The notes under the pieces are model-generated. The model was not told the DNA's origin. It searched no databases and saw only the letters and a list, made by a program, of their open reading frames with translations. The position numbers were made by a program, and so were the translations under genes. A stretch of 64,000 nt of DNA from Haliea sp. GTDB taxonomy: Bacteria > Pseudomonadota > Gammaproteobacteria > Pseudomonadales > Halieaceae. Within the stretch, counting starts at the first letter, position 1. Each line of letters begins with the position of its first letter. This document shows positions 45,757-55,702 of the stretch, one piece after another. The DNA lies in NCBI GenBank assembly GCA_016704305.1, contig JADJAL010000016.1, positions 62,001 to 126,000 of the forward strand. The letters are read 5' to 3'.

Positions 45757-46653
45757 CTAGGCGCCCGAAAACACGCCGGTAGAAAGATAGCGATCACCGC
45801 GATCGCAGATAATTGCCACTATGACCGCGTTTTCTACCTCGCCGGACACGCGCAGCGCGCCGGCAACGGCACCACCGGAGGAGACGCCGCAAAAAATTCC
45901 TTCACGTGATGCCAACGCGCGCATGGTCTGCTCCGATTCCGCCTGGGAAATATCCATCACGCGATCGACGCGCGACGCCTGGTATATTTTGGGCATGTAG
46001 GCTGCAGGCCAGCGCCGGATACCGGGGATGCTGGAACCTTCGAGCGGTTGCAAACCAACAACCTGGATTGCGGGATTCTGCTGCTTCAGGTAGGCGGAAC
46101 ACCCCATGATAGTGCCAGTGGTACCCATCGAGCTGACCAGATGCGTGATCGTACCTGCGGTCTGCTGCCAGATTTCTGGCCCGGTACCCACCAGGTGCGC
46201 GCGGGGATTATCGGGATTGCCGAACTGATCCAGCACTTTGCCCTCGCCATTCGCCTGCATCTGCAACGCGAGGTCGCGAGCACCCTCCATACCCTCGTCT
46301 TTCGATACTTCCACCAGCCGCGCACCGTAAGCGGACATCGCCTGCTTGCGTTCCAGGCTCATATGGGATGGCATGATCAGGATCAGGTTGTAACCGCGTA
46401 TTGCCGCGGCCATGGCCAGTGCAATACCGGTATTGCCACTGGTGGCCTCTATCAGTGTATCGCCCGGCTGTATCTCGCCCCGCGCCTCGGCCTGCGCAAT
46501 CATACTGAGCGCGGGCCTGTCCTTGACGGAGCCGGCCGGGTTGTTCCCCTCTAGCTTGGCGAGGATCGTATTGCTGCTGGCTCCAGGCAGGCGTTGCAGG
46601 CGCACCAGAGGCGTATTGCCAATGCATGCTTCGATAGTGGGATATTCAGGCAT
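45757..46653 (-). CDS. cysM: Cysteine synthase B
   Basis: A 298-residue PLP enzyme. The PLP lysine is in NPAGSVKDRPALSMI near residue 44; the phosphate loop TSGNTGIA near 70. The pattern LEGNNPAGSVKDR is typical of CysM. It makes cysteine from O-acetylserine and thiosulfate or sulfide. It lies directly upstream of relA. In pseudomonads rlmD normally lies between cysM and relA; it is absent here. Confidence 0.94.
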   Translation of the reverse strand: MPEYPTIEACIGNTPLVRLQRLPGASSNTILAKLEGNNPAGSVKDRPALSMIAQAEARGEIQPGDTLIEATSGNTGIALAMAAAIRGYNLILIMPSHMSLERKQAMSAYGARLVEVSKDEGMEGARDLALQMQANGEGKVLDQFGNPDNPRAHLVGTGPEIWQQTAGTITHLVSSMGTTGTIMGCSAYLKQQNPAIQVVGLQPLEGSSIPGIRRWPAAYMPKIYQASRVDRVMDISQAESEQTMRALASREGIFCGVSSGGAVAGALRVSGEVENAVIVAIICDRGDRYLSTGVFSGA

Positions 46654-46761
46654 AGAAAAACTACCGCGAATCGAAATTCGGATTATATCGACATTGCAAC
46701 GGCTGAGGCCACGTCGAATTGGGATGAACTGCGCATCTGTGGATCATCAAGCCCGTCATCA

Positions 46762-47133
46762 TCAAGCGAGCACGGCGAACGCCACGACGTAGTCCATTTC
46801 ATCGGCCAGGCTCAACACCACCCGCACCCCGCCGCGCTCCAACGCCACAGATTGCGCCCCTCCGCTCAGTCGCACCAGCGGCGCGCCATTCGTGTCGTGT
46901 TCGATCTGGATGTCCTGCCAACTGACGCCGCGACCAATACCCGTACCCAGCGACTTGGCAATCGCCTCCTTGGCGGCAAAGCGCTTGGCCAACAGGCGAA
47001 TGGGTTGCTTGCTGGCCTGGTACTCCGTCTGTTCCTGCGGCGTGAGGATACGGCGCACGAAACGGTCACCCAGGCGCGCCACCACATCCTCGATACGTGC
47101 AACCATAAGAATGTCGGTGCCGACCGCAATCAC
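46762..47133 (-). CDS. acpS: Holo-[acyl-carrier-protein] synthase
   Basis: A 123-residue enzyme that transfers phosphopantetheine to acyl carrier protein. It begins MIAVGTDILMVARIE and has RFAAKEAIAKSLGTG, the metal/CoA-binding part. It overlaps the recO stop by 4 bp, so it is translationally coupled. In pseudomonads pdxJ usually lies between; it is missing here. Confidence 0.95.
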   Translation of the reverse strand: MIAVGTDILMVARIEDVVARLGDRFVRRILTPQEQTEYQASKQPIRLLAKRFAAKEAIAKSLGTGIGRGVSWQDIQIEHDTNGAPLVRLSGGAQSVALERGGVRVVLSLADEMDYVVAFAVLA

Positions 47134-47951
47134 GGCGACTCTCCCGGCAAAGGTGCATCCTGGTTTGCCATCTGCGTTGCTATGTGCGGCGCGCCCTGTG
47201 CTCCCGTAGCAGGGCGTTCGTGCACGGTTGTTCCGCGCGCGCGAACAAACAACTCTCGACTGCGCAGCGGGGCTTCACCCAGATGCTCCGCAAGCGCCTC
47301 GCGCAGCAAGCGCTTGGCGGCCGCGCGAGCCTGGCCACCAAACTCGCCGGAGGCCATCGCCAGTAATTCAGCGCCGCCGTACACCGCGCGCGCGCTCTCC
47401 GCTATCCCGCTACTCTCAACCAGACCCAACCCCGGCTGATAACAGTACACCCGTGTTGGCAGTATGGGCTGGCCGCTGGCGCCGTCCGCTGCAAGATCGA
47501 AGCTGTACCCCAACTCATCCAGCAGTCGGTATTCAAACTGCCGCAATACAGTATCAACCGCAGTGGCGTCAGTGAGCGCTTTCAGCGCCTGATCATAGGC
47601 CGAGAACAATGCAGGGTGTGCATCGTTGCGGTGCAGCAATCGCACCAGTAGCTCGTTCATATACATACCGCAGAATACGCGCTCCCGGCACAACGCAAAT
47701 CCACCGGCGATGGATTCCGCAGCCACCAGCGTTTTCAACTCCGTGCGCCCGGAAAAGGAAAGCAGCAAAGGAATGAAGGGCTGTAGCAGGGCTGCGCTGC
47801 TCCCCCGGCGGGATTGCCTGCGCATGCCGCGGGCAACCACGCCGATACGGCCATACTCTGCGGTAAACACGTCGAGCAACGCGCTGCTGTCGCGGTAGGG
47901 ACGACTGTGGATAATGTAAGCAGGTTGCAAGTTTACGCGCACGGTGGGCAC
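47130..47951 (-). CDS. recO: DNA repair protein RecO
   Basis: A 273-residue protein with the N-terminal OB fold (PAYIIHSRPYRDSSALLDVFT) and the usual central RVFCGMYMNELLVRLL helix. It loads RecA with RecR in gap repair. The C-terminal 40 residues are low-complexity and not conserved. It abuts era (one base between). Confidence 0.93.
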   Translation of the reverse strand: MPTVRVNLQPAYIIHSRPYRDSSALLDVFTAEYGRIGVVARGMRRQSRRGSSAALLQPFIPLLLSFSGRTELKTLVAAESIAGGFALCRERVFCGMYMNELLVRLLHRNDAHPALFSAYDQALKALTDATAVDTVLRQFEYRLLDELGYSFDLAADGASGQPILPTRVYCYQPGLGLVESSGIAESARAVYGGAELLAMASGEFGGQARAAAKRLLREALAEHLGEAPLRSRELFVRARGTTVHERPATGAQGAPHIATQMANQDAPLPGESP

Positions 47952-48860
47952 CTATTCCTTGCGATCATCGTATCCGAGGCTGCGCAGGGCCCTTTCATCA
48001 TCCGACCAACCGGACTTGACCTTGACCCACAGCCGCAACATCACCTTGCTGTCAAACAGCGATTCCATGTCACGCCGTGCATCCGATCCGATGGCCCGCA
48101 GGCGCGCACCCTTTTCGCCAATCAGTATCTTCTTCTGGCCCTGGCGTTCAACAAATATGAGGGCAGCGATATGCAGGATTTCACCGTCCTGGGCAAATTC
48201 CTCTATCTGCACCGTGATGGCGTAGGGCAGCTCATCACCCAACTGGCGCATGATTTTCTCACGGACGATTTCCGCCGCGAGAAATCGTTGGCTGCGATCG
48301 GTGATCTGGTCTTCGGGAAAGAAGTAGTCCTGTTCCGGCAGGAACTGCAGAATCTGCTGCTCCAGCGCGTCGACATTGTGCTGACGCAGCGCGGAGACCG
48401 GGAGTATCGCGGCAAAATCGGCCTTGCCTGAGAGCAGCTGCAGGTGTGGCAGCAGATCCTCCTTATCAGCCAGCAAGTCGACCTTATTGACCACCAGCAG
48501 GGTCGGCAAGCCGGACCGCTGTATCTGCGCCAGTACGTTGGCATCCTCGGGAGTCCAGGCCGTGCGATCCACCACGAAAGCAATGACATCCACATCGCGG
48601 ATTGCGGCACTCGCCGCCCTGTTCATGAAGCGGTTGATTGCCTTTTCCGCTTCGATGTGCAGACCTGGCGTATCGACAAATATGATCTGGTGATTGTCCG
48701 CAGTCTTGATCCCGAGCACCTGGTGTCGTGTGGTCTGCGGTTTACGTGAGGTGATGCTGATCTTTTGGCCCAGGATATGGTTCAGCAGGGTCGATTTGCC
48801 GACATTGGGTCGCCCGACGATAGCAACGTAGCCGCAACGCCGTGGCGCGTTAGTGGGCAT
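47952..48860 (-). CDS. era: GTPase Era
   Basis: A 302-residue GTPase from ATG 48860, which overlaps the end of rnc by 11 bp. G1 is GRPNVGKST near residue 16, G3 DTPGLH near 60, G4 NKVD near 122. The KH RNA-binding domain ends the protein (ILIGEKGARLRAIG). It is needed for 30S ribosome assembly. A longer in-frame start at 48923 is less likely. Confidence 0.96.
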   Translation of the reverse strand: MPTNAPRRCGYVAIVGRPNVGKSTLLNHILGQKISITSRKPQTTRHQVLGIKTADNHQIIFVDTPGLHIEAEKAINRFMNRAASAAIRDVDVIAFVVDRTAWTPEDANVLAQIQRSGLPTLLVVNKVDLLADKEDLLPHLQLLSGKADFAAILPVSALRQHNVDALEQQILQFLPEQDYFFPEDQITDRSQRFLAAEIVREKIMRQLGDELPYAITVQIEEFAQDGEILHIAALIFVERQGQKKILIGEKGARLRAIGSDARRDMESLFDSKVMLRLWVKVKSGWSDDERALRSLGYDDRKE

Positions 48861-49530
48861 GCTGTGACAATCGTTCCAGCGCGGACATCGCGGCGCACTG
48901 CTCGGCTTTGCGGCGACTGGCACCCGTGCCTTCGACCACCAGCTGTGGCTTGCTCAGGCGACAGGCCACATTAAACTGCTGGGTATGATCTTCGCCTTTG
49001 ACACCGAGTAATTCATACTCAGGCAACGGGCAGTTACGGCCCTGTAAGAACTCCTGCAGCAGGGTTTTGGCATCTTTGTCCAGTGTGGCGAGCGCAAGAT
49101 CCTGCAATCGGGAGTCCATCCAGGGCAGGACAGTAGCCCTGCACTGCGCTACATCGCTGTCCAATAAAATTGCGCCTACTACTGCCTCAAGGGCATCCGC
49201 CAGTATTGAACCGCGCCGGTGCCCACCACTCTTGCGTTCTCCTGGGCCAAGCACCAGATTGTCACCGAGGTTCAGTTCCCGCGCCACTTCCGCAAGCGTG
49301 TCACCCTTCACCAGGGACGCGCGCATCCGGCTCAGCTCGCCCTCCCGGGCAGCAGGGAAGCGCAGGTACAACGCCTCGGCGACAATATGGTTAAGAATAG
49401 AGTCGCCGAGAAATTCCAGTCGCTCGTTGTTGTGGCTACCGGCACTGCAATGGGTGAGCGCCAGCTGCAGCAGTTCCGGATTACCGAACTGGTAACCGAG
49501 GGCCTTCTGCAGGCGCGAGAGTTTTCGCAT
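48850..49530 (-). CDS. rnc: Ribonuclease III
   Basis: A 226-residue dsRNA endonuclease. The catalytic signature NERLEFLGDSILN is near residue 36, and a second acidic group DALEAVVGAILLD near 112; the C-terminal dsRNA-binding domain ends with ASRRKAEQCAAMSAL. It processes rRNA. It is coupled to era. Confidence 0.97.
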   Translation of the reverse strand: MRKLSRLQKALGYQFGNPELLQLALTHCSAGSHNNERLEFLGDSILNHIVAEALYLRFPAAREGELSRMRASLVKGDTLAEVARELNLGDNLVLGPGERKSGGHRRGSILADALEAVVGAILLDSDVAQCRATVLPWMDSRLQDLALATLDKDAKTLLQEFLQGRNCPLPEYELLGVKGEDHTQQFNVACRLSKPQLVVEGTGASRRKAEQCAAMSALERLSQHAH

Positions 49531-49533
49531 ACG

Positions 49534-49944
49534 CTATTTTTTGGTGACGGGTGGCGCAGTAAGCGGATTGGGATTACCTACCTGGTAGAGCAGGTCATCA
49601 AACTTCAATACTGAGTCGATTCGCCACATGACAGGCAAGCGTACCTCGTAATTGGCATCGATAAACGTATTGCCGCTCTTGATGTATACCTCCACGTCCT
49701 TGGGATCGAGCAGATAGATCTGGTTGGTATTGAATATGTTGGAAAGTTTACGCCGGATATCTGCGGGACTTGCTTCGGTATTATCGGGATCCATCGCGAT
49801 GCGAGCGATGATGTCCTTCACGCTGAGGTATTCAATATACGGGGGCACCATGCGAATGATGTTCATCGCAAAAAACCCCAACATCAGCAATATGCACAAA
49901 ATGCCCACCAACGACATACCCGATTGATTCCGGCGCGCGCTCAT
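49534..49944 (-). CDS. DUF4845 membrane protein
   Basis: A 136-residue protein with an N-terminal membrane anchor (SGMSLVGILCILLMLGFFAMNII). ATG 49944 is preferred because AGGAGG lies 10 bases upstream; ATG 49977, overlapping the lepB stop, would add 11 residues. The family is always between lepB and rnc in this type of cluster; its function is not known. Confidence 0.85.
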   Translation of the reverse strand: MSARRNQSGMSLVGILCILLMLGFFAMNIIRMVPPYIEYLSVKDIIARIAMDPDNTEASPADIRRKLSNIFNTNQIYLLDPKDVEVYIKSGNTFIDANYEVRLPVMWRIDSVLKFDDLLYQVGNPNPLTAPPVTKK

Positions 49945-49973
49945 ACCACTCTTCCCTCCTGCTGTACTGGTAA

Positions 49974-50819
49974 TCACTTGATAACGCCGACACGATCAAA
50001 GCTGGGGATGCTCAAAAAGGTGGCCCAATGCATCCAGACCGCGAAGGCTTTGCCTACTATATCCCGTTCCGGCACCTGGCCCCACACGCGACTGTCACTG
50101 CTGTTATCGCGGTTATCGCCCATCATGAAATAATGACCGGGCTTAACCACCACTGTAAAGTCAGGGGAAGGCCGCAAGGTGTCAACTTGCATGATATGAC
50201 CCTCATCTGTGAGCAATTCCTCGTCAATGCGGTACCGGGGGTCCAGTGCCAGCTCATCCGCAGGCTGACGTACGAGCTTCTCACCATTCAAATACAACTG
50301 CTTGTCACGATAGCTCACCGTATCGCCTGGCAGACCTATGACGCGCTTGATGAAATAGGTATCGTTCATATGCGGTGGGAAAAACACCATGACATCGCCT
50401 CGCTGGGGCTCGTTTAATGGCAGCACCTTCGTCCTGATGACCGGCAGTCGAATACCGTATGTGAATTTGTTAACCAAAATATAGTCGCCGACCAACAGTG
50501 TGGGCTCCATCGATGACGAGGGAATCTGGAACGGCTCCACGAGAAAGGAACGCAGTACGAACACGATGAACAGGACCGGAAAAAACGATCTGGCGTACTC
50601 AACCACCACGGGCTCACGGGCCTTTTCGGCAATCTTTGCTTGATAGTTGCCGGCATCCGCGCTGCCCTCGCTCGCCCACTGGGGGTATTGGCGCTGCAAT
50701 TCACTCTGCATGCGCTTTCTACCCGGTGCTAGAAACAGCGCATCCAATAGCCAAACCAGTCCGCTGACAAACACCAGACCAACCAGTATCAGGGGAAAAT
50801 CCACGGTTATTCCATTCAC
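49974..50819 (-). CDS. lepB: Signal peptidase I
   Basis: A 281-residue protein with two N-terminal membrane segments. The catalytic serine is in PSSSMEPTLLVGDYILVNKF near residue 102, and the general-base lysine in FIKRVIGLPGDTV near 156; GDNRDNSSDSR is near 237. It cuts signal peptides from exported proteins. Directly follows lepA (3 bp). Confidence 0.97.
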   Translation of the reverse strand: MNGITVDFPLILVGLVFVSGLVWLLDALFLAPGRKRMQSELQRQYPQWASEGSADAGNYQAKIAEKAREPVVVEYARSFFPVLFIVFVLRSFLVEPFQIPSSSMEPTLLVGDYILVNKFTYGIRLPVIRTKVLPLNEPQRGDVMVFFPPHMNDTYFIKRVIGLPGDTVSYRDKQLYLNGEKLVRQPADELALDPRYRIDEELLTDEGHIMQVDTLRPSPDFTVVVKPGHYFMMGDNRDNSSDSRVWGQVPERDIVGKAFAVWMHWATFLSIPSFDRVGVIK

Positions 50820-50822
50820 GTA

Positions 50823-52622
50823 TTATCCATCCACCTTGAGAACCGCTAAAAATGCAGACTGGGGAATTTCCACCCGCCCCACTTGTTTCATGCGCTTTTT
50901 GCCCGCCTTCTGCTTGTCCAGCAATTTGCGCTTGCGACTGACATCGCCACCGTAACATTTTGCGGTGACGTTGTTGCGCAGGGCCTTCACCGTCTGTCGC
51001 GCGACGATCTTGCCGCCCACCGCGGACTGTATCGCCACATCGAACATCTGTCGCGGAATCAGTTCCTTCATTTTTTCGGTCAGCACGCGGCCTCTGTACT
51101 GCACCTGGTCACGGTGCACGATAATCGCGAGCGCGTCGACACGCTCGCCATTGATCAGCACGTCCAGACGCGACAGGCTGGCAGCCTGGAAGCGTTCAAA
51201 ACTGTAGTCCAGTGACGCGTACCCGCGGCTCACCGACTTCAGGCGGTCAAAGAAATCCAGCACCACTTCGGCCATCGGGATATCGTAAACCACGGAGACC
51301 TGCGCGCCGAGGAACTGCATCTCACGCTGCACGCCACGCTTGTCCACGCACAGCGTAATCACATTGCCCAGGTGTTCCTGCGGCACCAGGATGTTGCAAC
51401 GCGCGATGGGCTCGCGCATCTCCTCGATATCCGCAACATCGGGCAGCGAGGAGGGGTTGTCCACTTGAATGACTTCACCGTTCTTCTTCACGACCTCGTA
51501 AATAACAGTAGGCGCCGTGGTGATGAGATCCAGATCATACTCGCGCTCGAGACGCTCCTGGACAATCTCCATGTGCAACATGCCGAGAAAGCCGCAGCGA
51601 AACCCAAAGCCCAGGGCGTCGGAGGTCTCCGGTTCATACTGCAATGAGGCGTCGTTCAGTGTCAGCTTGGCCAAAGCGTCGCGAAAATCCTCATAATCGT
51701 CGGAGGAGATGGTAAAAATGCCCGCGTACACCTGCGGCTTGACGCGCTTGAAGCCCGGCAGGGCTGCAACGGTGAGGTCCTTGGCATGGATCAGCGTGTC
51801 GCCGACGGGCGCGCCGTGAATGTCCTTGATACCCGCAACGACAAAGCCGACCTCCCCCGCCTGCAGGACGTCCTGCTCGACCCGCTTGGGGGTGAATATG
51901 CCAAGGCTGTCGACCTGCTGTGTCTTGCCAACGGATTTGGCGACGATTTTGTCGCGCTTGCGCAATACTCCCTGCTTCACCCGCACCAGCGACACCACAC
52001 CCAGGTAGTTATCAAACCAGGAGTCGATGATCAGCGCCTGCAGCGGCGCGTCCCTGTCACCCTCGGGCGGCGGAATGTGCTCGACCAGATATTCCAGCGC
52101 ATCCTCGATGCCCATGCCGGATTTCGCACTCACCAGGCAAGCTTCGCTGGCATTGATGCCGATAATCTCTTCAATCTCGCGCTTGACCTTATCCGGATCG
52201 GCCTGTGGCAAATCCATCTTGTTCAGGATCGGCAGCACTTCCAGACCCTGCTCAATCGCGGTATAGCAGTTGGCCACGGACTGGGCTTCGACACCCTGCC
52301 CGGCGTCCACCACCAGCAATGCGCCTTCGCAGGCCGCCAGCGATCGGGACACCTCGTAGGAGAAGTCCACGTGCCCCGGTGTATCGATGAAATTCAACTG
52401 GTAGGTTTGGCCGTCGCGCGCATGGTAATCGAGCGTTACGCTCTGCGCCTTGATGGTGATGCCGCGCTCGCGTTCGATATCCATGGAATCGAGCACCTGC
52501 TCATCCATTTCGCGCGCGCTCAGTCCGCCGCAGTGCTGGATGAAGCGATCCGCGAGCGTGGATTTGCCGTGATCGATATGCGCGATGATGGAAAAGTTAC
52601 GGATGTGTCGAAGATCGCTCAC
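50823..52622 (-). CDS. lepA: Elongation factor 4 (LepA)
   Basis: A 599-residue GTPase with G1 AHIDHGKSTL near residue 13, DTPGHVDFSYEV near 80, and NKMDLP near 134. The C-terminal domain ends in the usual KQKAGKKRMKQVGRVEIPQ region. It acts on stalled or initiating ribosomes. In operon with lepB, downstream of the mucD region. Confidence 0.98.
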   Translation of the reverse strand: MSDLRHIRNFSIIAHIDHGKSTLADRFIQHCGGLSAREMDEQVLDSMDIERERGITIKAQSVTLDYHARDGQTYQLNFIDTPGHVDFSYEVSRSLAACEGALLVVDAGQGVEAQSVANCYTAIEQGLEVLPILNKMDLPQADPDKVKREIEEIIGINASEACLVSAKSGMGIEDALEYLVEHIPPPEGDRDAPLQALIIDSWFDNYLGVVSLVRVKQGVLRKRDKIVAKSVGKTQQVDSLGIFTPKRVEQDVLQAGEVGFVVAGIKDIHGAPVGDTLIHAKDLTVAALPGFKRVKPQVYAGIFTISSDDYEDFRDALAKLTLNDASLQYEPETSDALGFGFRCGFLGMLHMEIVQERLEREYDLDLITTAPTVIYEVVKKNGEVIQVDNPSSLPDVADIEEMREPIARCNILVPQEHLGNVITLCVDKRGVQREMQFLGAQVSVVYDIPMAEVVLDFFDRLKSVSRGYASLDYSFERFQAASLSRLDVLINGERVDALAIIVHRDQVQYRGRVLTEKMKELIPRQMFDVAIQSAVGGKIVARQTVKALRNNVTAKCYGGDVSRKRKLLDKQKAGKKRMKQVGRVEIPQSAFLAVLKVDG

Positions 52623-52796
52623 GATTATTCTGGCTCGAATGGCGCTGCACTGGGCCAGACCCAGCGCCCGTCCTCAGGATTTAAAAAACGCGCGATTGTA
52701 CCCCAATGGGGCTACAACCGCCATGTCGTTCAGTCCTGTCGTTACGCGCGTATCGGACAGTCATGGTTGCCGCGATACACCGCAGCGGACCAGGCG

Positions 52797-54200
52797 TTAC
52801 TCGGGCAGTTTGAGACCGATAAACAAAGGTGAGCCGTCGCGAATCAGGCGCAGAGGTACCGAACTGCCACCTTTCAACGCACTGACAGCCTTCTCAAACG
52901 CGTCAACGGATTTTATCGGGCTGGTGTCAATCAGGGTGATGACATCACCCACCCGAATGCCGGCCTTGGCCGCCACCGAGTCAGGGGTGATATCGCGCAC
53001 CACGACACCACCGTTGATCCCGAAGCGCTCGAGACTCTCTGCTGGCAGGGTCTCGACCGCGACACCGAGGCGACCACCGGCTTTGCCCGCCGATTTGCCC
53101 GATGCGAGCGAGTAGCTCTGATCCGCATCAAGTCCACCCACCTCTACGGTCAGTGTCGTTGGTTCCCGGTCGCGCACGATCTCTACCTCCACCCTGGATC
53201 CCGGCGCGACCAAACCGACAACATGCGGCAGATCTGCAGAGGTTGGTATCTCCTTGCCGTCGAACCGAACTATGACATCCCCGCTGCGCAAGCCACCTTT
53301 ACCGGCCGGGCTGTCTGCGGACACTTCCGCCACGAGTGCGCCGCCCGGGCGCTTCAGCCCAAAGGACTCAGCCAGGTTCTTGTCCACGTCCTGTATCGTG
53401 ACGCCCAACCAGCCGCGCGTGACGCGACCATTCTCTTTCAATTGCTCAACCACATTGCGTGCCACCGAGGCAGGAATGGCGAACGACAGGCCAATCGAGC
53501 CGCCGCTGCGGGTAAATATTTGCGAGTTGACACCGATCACCTCACCGGCGAGGTTGAATAACGGGCCGCCTGAATTGCCGGGGTTGATCGCCACGTCAGT
53601 TTGTATGAACGGCACGTAGTTCTCGTTCTTCTCCGTGGGCAGGCTGCGGCCTTTCGCACTGACGATTCCGGCGGAGACTGAATAATCGAGACCGAAAGGA
53701 GAGCCAATCGCCAACACCCATTCACCCACTTCCAGGTCGTCATCGGCCGCAAGCTTGAGTGTCGGCAAGTCGGAGGCATCTATGCGCAGTAACGCCAGGT
53801 CAGAACGCGGATCAGTGCCTATGATCTCAGCGTCAAACTCGCGGCGGTCGCTCATGCGCACAATCACGCTGTCGGCGCCGTCCACCACATGGTTATTCGT
53901 AAGGACGTAACCGTCCTCGGAGATAATGAAGCCTGAACCCAATCCCATGCGCTCCTGTTCCGATGGCGGGGCGCCCCTGAATTCGAAGAAACGCCGCAGT
54001 TCCTCGGGTATTTCCTCCGGCCCGGGCTGCTGAGGGCCGCCCTGGTCCGCATGTTGTTCCACGATGATCTTCACGACAGCGGGAGAATTGTCGCGCACGA
54101 TCTGCTGAAAGTCGGGTAGCGTTGCCGCGAGAGCCAGGCGCGAACCCCACAGTGTAATTACCAGCACAACAAAGCCGAACAAACGCATTTTGGTTTTCAT
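52797..54200 (-). CDS. mucD: Periplasmic serine protease DegP/MucD
   Basis: A 467-residue protease/chaperone from ATG 54200 (a long in-frame extension upstream is not used). It has a signal peptide (LFGFVVLVITLWGSRLALAA). The catalytic triad is visible: His in LTNNHVVDGAD, Asp in RSDLALLRID, Ser in NPGNSGGPLFN. Two PDZ domains follow. It degrades misfolded envelope proteins and dampens the sigma-E response. It is the last gene of the rpoE-rse operon and may be co-regulated. Confidence 0.96.
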   Translation of the reverse strand: MKTKMRLFGFVVLVITLWGSRLALAATLPDFQQIVRDNSPAVVKIIVEQHADQGGPQQPGPEEIPEELRRFFEFRGAPPSEQERMGLGSGFIISEDGYVLTNNHVVDGADSVIVRMSDRREFDAEIIGTDPRSDLALLRIDASDLPTLKLAADDDLEVGEWVLAIGSPFGLDYSVSAGIVSAKGRSLPTEKNENYVPFIQTDVAINPGNSGGPLFNLAGEVIGVNSQIFTRSGGSIGLSFAIPASVARNVVEQLKENGRVTRGWLGVTIQDVDKNLAESFGLKRPGGALVAEVSADSPAGKGGLRSGDVIVRFDGKEIPTSADLPHVVGLVAPGSRVEVEIVRDREPTTLTVEVGGLDADQSYSLASGKSAGKAGGRLGVAVETLPAESLERFGINGGVVVRDITPDSVAAKAGIRVGDVITLIDTSPIKSVDAFEKAVSALKGGSSVPLRLIRDGSPLFIGLKLPE

Positions 54201-54244
54201 ACAGTCAATCCAATGGAGTAAAGAGGAAATTGCAACAATAAAAC

Positions 54245-54721
54245 TTACAGCAAGGTCACGGGGCTCACAGGCGGTGCAATCACGCGCAAAAGCACGGGCT
54301 GGAAAGCCGGATCGCGGCGATGGCGTGTACCGTGCCAACGAACGAGCGCAAAGCCAAATGCGAGACCGACCGCCGCACCGCAGACGGCCAACAGATCCTC
54401 ATTGCCAGACAGCAAGTTGACCGCCGACAGGGCGCCGACGAGCATGGCTACAAGAGGCATAACATAGGCTATCAGCGATCCGCGCAGGATGACTTCTTCG
54501 GGAATGCTGATCAACACCTGATCATCGACTTTGTAATGGTCGATGGAGTGTTCTCCCGGCAAGACACGAATATAGCCGCGTTTTCCCTCTGAGATGCGAT
54601 GGAGCAGGCCGTGGCCACAGCCCTTTTGTGCGGCACAGGTGCCACACGTACTGCGCCTGATGGTCTCGACCCAGACACCATCGTCTTCGAGGCCCACTAC
54701 CCGACCACTCTCTGTCAGCAT
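54245..54721 (-). CDS. rseC: SoxR-reducing/sigma-E regulatory protein RseC
   Basis: A 158-residue inner-membrane protein with a cysteine group CGTCAAQKGCGHG near residue 26, as in RseC/MucC, and two membrane spans (SLIAYVMPLVAMLVGAL and LLAVCGAAVGLAFGFAL). Start ATG 54721 is one base after the rseB stop. The role in sigma-E signalling is modest. Confidence 0.93.
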   Translation of the reverse strand: MLTESGRVVGLEDDGVWVETIRRSTCGTCAAQKGCGHGLLHRISEGKRGYIRVLPGEHSIDHYKVDDQVLISIPEEVILRGSLIAYVMPLVAMLVGALSAVNLLSGNEDLLAVCGAAVGLAFGFALVRWHGTRHRRDPAFQPVLLRVIAPPVSPVTLL

Positions 54722-54722
54722 A

Positions 54723-55691
54723 TTACTGCTCCCACCGCACTGAGTCCGCCACCATGCGGGCAGTATTCACCGGCACTTCTCCTATGACTGTTACCAACAC
54801 CGGCTCACCGGCAAGATTCCTGCCTCGCGTATAGGTCATGGTACCCCCCTGCCGAACCAGGCCCTCTCCCGGGACAAGCTCCGCGCTGATATCCTCGAGA
54901 AATACAGAGAACACAGCCAGGCCATCAGTATAGGTTCTGCGTCCATTGTTACCAAGCGCGACATCCGTTGGAGCAAATCCGTGCGGCAGCCATGCAACAC
55001 TCCAGGGGCGCGCGACTGATGTGTCGCTGACAGTCTCATCCGGCTCAGGGTGCAGGGCCTTGTGAACTACCGGGCTGTTAATCGTCGCAGGAATCACATC
55101 AGAGTACGACACATGTGCGAACTGCATTGTTTCCAGTGTCCTTTTACCGTGATGGATGGTCTGCGATTTGAGCAACAACCCCGTTTCCTCATCGAGCGCC
55201 ATCACATAGCCGAATCGATACATATCACGTGGTTGGATGACAATACGCACCGCATTGCGCCCGGCCACCAGCTCATCGCCAGCGACACTGAAGCGATACT
55301 GCTCGGCGATCCCGCAACGATCAGCCTCCGACAAGGATTCGAGGCGCAGTATCTGGTCTCCGGGATGAACACATTTTAACGGGTGTGCGATACGTTCCAC
55401 CTGCGCGCCCTGGCCCGTCAGTTCGGTAAGGCGTTCGAAACTGTTGCCCTCGTCTACCGAGTGTGTGATCAGCATCACCTGCATGTCATCGTCGCGCTGC
55501 AGAGTCACCACACCCTGATAACTGATCTGTCGCAAACTTCTCGACATCTTGTCCAGCCACTCCAGGGCTACAGCGTCTCCCTCGGGACAATCATTCGCTT
55601 CCGCCCCGGCCATGGCACCAACCGATGTGAGCAGCGCGAACCAAACGACCAACTGGAGCTGGTGCAGACTCTGGAATCGATGGGGCGACAC
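54723..55691 (-). CDS. rseB: Sigma-E regulatory protein RseB (MucB)
   Basis: A 322-residue periplasmic protein from GTG 55691. It has a signal peptide (LQLVVWFALLTSVGAMAGA). The mature part matches MucB/RseB: ALEWLDKMSRSLRQISYQGVVTL, and near the end SVFLEDISAELVPGEG. It binds RseA and lipid signals, protecting RseA from cleavage. It follows rseA with almost no gap. The raw open frame begins in rseA because of the shifts there; the start given is the biological one. Confidence 0.9.
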   Translation of the reverse strand: MSPHRFQSLHQLQLVVWFALLTSVGAMAGAEANDCPEGDAVALEWLDKMSRSLRQISYQGVVTLQRDDDMQVMLITHSVDEGNSFERLTELTGQGAQVERIAHPLKCVHPGDQILRLESLSEADRCGIAEQYRFSVAGDELVAGRNAVRIVIQPRDMYRFGYVMALDEETGLLLKSQTIHHGKRTLETMQFAHVSYSDVIPATINSPVVHKALHPEPDETVSDTSVARPWSVAWLPHGFAPTDVALGNNGRRTYTDGLAVFSVFLEDISAELVPGEGLVRQGGTMTYTRGRNLAGEPVLVTVIGEVPVNTARMVADSVRWEQ

Positions 55692-55702
55692 CGTATACAA
55701 AC

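Noticed and set aside
51786..52832. 348-codon plus-strand frame
   Set aside because: Antisense to lepA; high-GC shadow without motifs or ribosome binding site.
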